Positions 62,616-64,000 of a stretch of 64,000 nt of DNA are shown piece after piece; position 1 is the first letter of the stretch; the number at the start of each line of letters is the position of its first letter. The DNA is from an uncultured Verrucomicrobia subdivision 3 bacterium (GTDB taxonomy: Bacteria > Verrucomicrobiota > Verrucomicrobiia > Limisphaerales > UBA11358). The notes beneath the pieces are model-generated. The model made no database searches, had not been told where the DNA came from, and saw nothing but the letters and a program-made list of their open reading frames with translations. The DNA lies in assembly GCA_903884535.1 (NCBI GenBank), contig CAISEZ010000120.1, positions 22,485 through 86,484 of the forward strand, written 5' to 3'. The position numbers and the translations under genes were made by a program.

Positions 62616-63190
62616 TTGGAATTTTCCGTTTCCAATTTCAAATTATCAACGATCGCGACCGCTTCCGGTTGCGGTTCGGTTTCCTCAACCAATTTCACCG
62701 CCGAGCCGTGCAGCGCCCGCAATTCATTTTCGCCCGGCTCGTATTTTGCAAATTTCACGAGGTCGCAGCTGGCCAGAAAACCGCCCAGGCTTTCCTTTTG
62801 TTCCGGCTGCAACAATTTGGTCCCCGCCAGCTCGCGCAAAAATTCTTCGGTCGTCCGCTCCGGCGCGTGGAAATCAAACCGATCTTCCAAATACGTCCGC
62901 GCCGTGTCGGACACCGCGACGACAAACGGTTTCGGCTGCGCGATCAACGCCAGTGCCTCTTCCAATTTTTGTTTGGCGCGGATGTGCGCCGGCACCGGCG
63001 GGATGACGGGGACATTCGCCTGCCGCTTCTGCCACCAGCGCCAAAGCAAAATCGCCGCCACGGCGATAGCCAAAAGCGTCAGTGTCCACCACAGCCAGGC
63101 CAAGCCGTTGGGGATTTCTATCGGCGGCTTGATATCGCGGATGTCGTTGACGGCGGGCGCCGCGCTTAGGGCCGTGGCATTGGTGATCAT
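62612..63190 (-). CDS. DUF4381-like membrane protein
   Basis: 192 residues. PPIEIPNGLAWLWWTLTLLAIAVAAILLWRWWQ places a single membrane span after a short N-terminal periplasmic part with Pro-rich lead, as in DUF4381 proteins of MoxR/vWA operons; the cytoplasmic part is helical and includes TARTYLEDRFDFHAPERTTEEFLREL. ATGA overlaps on both sides show tight coupling to DUF58 and vWA genes. Confidence 0.72.
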   Translation of the reverse strand: MITNATALSAAPAVNDIRDIKPPIEIPNGLAWLWWTLTLLAIAVAAILLWRWWQKRQANVPVIPPVPAHIRAKQKLEEALALIAQPKPFVVAVSDTARTYLEDRFDFHAPERTTEEFLRELAGTKLLQPEQKESLGGFLASCDLVKFAKYEPGENELRALHGSAVKLVEETEPQPEAVAIVDNLKLETENSK

Positions 63191-64000
63191 CCGCGCAGCC
63201 TCCGTTTTTCGCGCGTTTCAAAAAATTTCCCCAGCGCCGCGCCGTAAGCTTCGTTGGTATGCAATTGGATCGAATCAATGCCCGACGAGCGAAATTGTTT
63301 TGCCAGCTCGGCGACCTGCTTTTGCTGGCGCAACGCAAACGCGTCGCGGCTGCTCGCGCTGCCGGTGTTCACCTCCAAAACCTCGCCGGTCTCCGCGTCT
63401 TCCAAAATCAGCCGGCCGAGCGCGGGCAATTCCAATTCATGTTTGTCGGTGATCTGCACCGCCACGACATCGTGTTTGCGATTCAACATGCGCAATCGCG
63501 TCTGCGTCATTTTCGGCAGCGTCACAGCGGCATCAGCGGAGATGAAATCCGACACCACTACCGTGATCGCGCGATGCGCGGTGACGCGCGCCATGAATTC
63601 CAGCGCGTTCACCAGATTTGTGCCGCGTTTCTGTGGTTGAAAATATAAAACTTCGCGGATGACGCGTAGGACGTGGCTGCGGCCTTTGCGCGGCGGGATG
63701 AATTTTTCCACTTCATCGGAAAATAAAATCAGCCCAACTTTGTCGTTGTTGCGGATGGCGGAGAAGGCGAGCACCGAGGCGATCTCGGCGGCGAGTTCGC
63801 GCTTGGACTGGTCGCGCGAGCCGAACAGGCCCGACCCGCTCACGTCTACGACGAGCATCAGCGTGAGTTCGCGTTCCTCGACGAACTTCTTGATGAACGG
63901 ATGATTCATCCGCGCGGTGACGTTCCAGTCAATCGCGCGCACGTCGTCGCCGGGCTGGTATTCGCGCACCTCGTCGAAGTTCATGCCCTGGCCCTTGAAG
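63187..64000 (-). CDS. DUF58 domain protein, N-terminus beyond window
   Basis: At least 271 residues; the frame is open to the window edge and the residues before the internal ATG (FKGQG) belong to the family consensus, so the true start is outside. Markers: FDEVREYQPGDDVRAIDWNVTARMNHPFIKKFVEERELTLMLVVDVSGS (a vWA-like MIDAS) and IRNNDKVGLILFSD. DUF58 proteins are encoded after a MoxR AAA+ ATPase in these operons; that ATPase would be expected just past the right edge. Confidence 0.88.
   Translation of the reverse strand, partial: FKGQGMNFDEVREYQPGDDVRAIDWNVTARMNHPFIKKFVEERELTLMLVVDVSGSGLFGSRDQSKRELAAEIASVLAFSAIRNNDKVGLILFSDEVEKFIPPRKGRSHVLRVIREVLYFQPQKRGTNLVNALEFMARVTAHRAITVVVSDFISADAAVTLPKMTQTRLRMLNRKHDVVAVQITDKHELELPALGRLILEDAETGEVLEVNTGSASSRDAFALRQQKQVAELAKQFRSSGIDSIQLHTNEAYGAALGKFFETREKRRLRG

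Noticed and set aside
1..64000. CRISPR arrays, insertion sequences, integrases, prophage genes
   Set aside because: No regularly spaced direct repeats, transposase or integrase motifs were seen.

Overview
The window is 64 kb of GC-rich bacterial chromosome, most likely from a member of the Verrucomicrobiota (Limisphaerales/Pedosphaera-like). The supporting traits are two tandem pseudopilin-type proteins with the [24 protein letters not shown] leader, tandem DUF2911 proteins, secreted proteins rich in Calx-beta, Fn3 and Ig-like domains, an exosortase inside a polysaccharide cluster, and a Bat-type vWA operon. This assignment is inferred from gene content; no rRNA or marker gene is present.

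Layout. 1-5868 (+): end of a serine beta-lactamase-like hydrolase, a large secreted Calx-beta protein and two pseudopilin-like proteins. 6028-8084: a dipeptide epimerase (-) divergent from glucosamine-6-phosphate deaminase (+), perhaps a small murein-recycling pair. 8165-10959: a LuxR-type regulator with a duplicated N-terminal module, then two DUF2911 proteins. 11046-18297 (+): a compact locus of a large secreted PIG-L deacetylase, a 49-residue membrane protein, a sodium/solute symporter, a roughly 257-residue BshC-like protein, a BshB-like deacetylase and BshA. I read this as a bacillithiol-type thiol pathway with a strikingly short BshC.

18429-59394 (+) is about 41 kb, all on one strand: an exopolysaccharide/exosortase island. 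It holds a NusG/RfaH-like antiterminator, an initiating sugar transferase, aminotransferase, oxidoreductase and acetyltransferase genes fitting a diacetamido-uronic-acid nucleotide sugar, a FemAB-like acyltransferase, a Wzc-like copolymerase with a broken P-loop, and a deacetylase-glycosyltransferase fusion. It also holds an MBOAT/SGNH O-acetylation pair, a Wzy/ligase-type membrane protein, a beta-helix protein, two asparagine-synthase-like proteins (one without the glutaminase cysteine), many glycosyltransferases and a Wzm/Wzt ABC exporter. The end of the island carries an outer-membrane barrel, an exosortase and a giant TPR lipoprotein. A class II (serine-type) tRNA gene with an abnormal anticodon loop sits inside the island, between a GNAT/FemAB-like acyltransferase and the cysteine-less asparagine-synthase homologue. 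It is the most unusual object in the window.

59405-64000 (-): after a bidirectional terminator comes a Bat-type operon read leftwards (DUF58, DUF4381-like, vWA, vWA-TPR fusion, Gln/Lys-rich protein), running off the right edge. I saw no CRISPR array, insertion sequence, prophage or rRNA.
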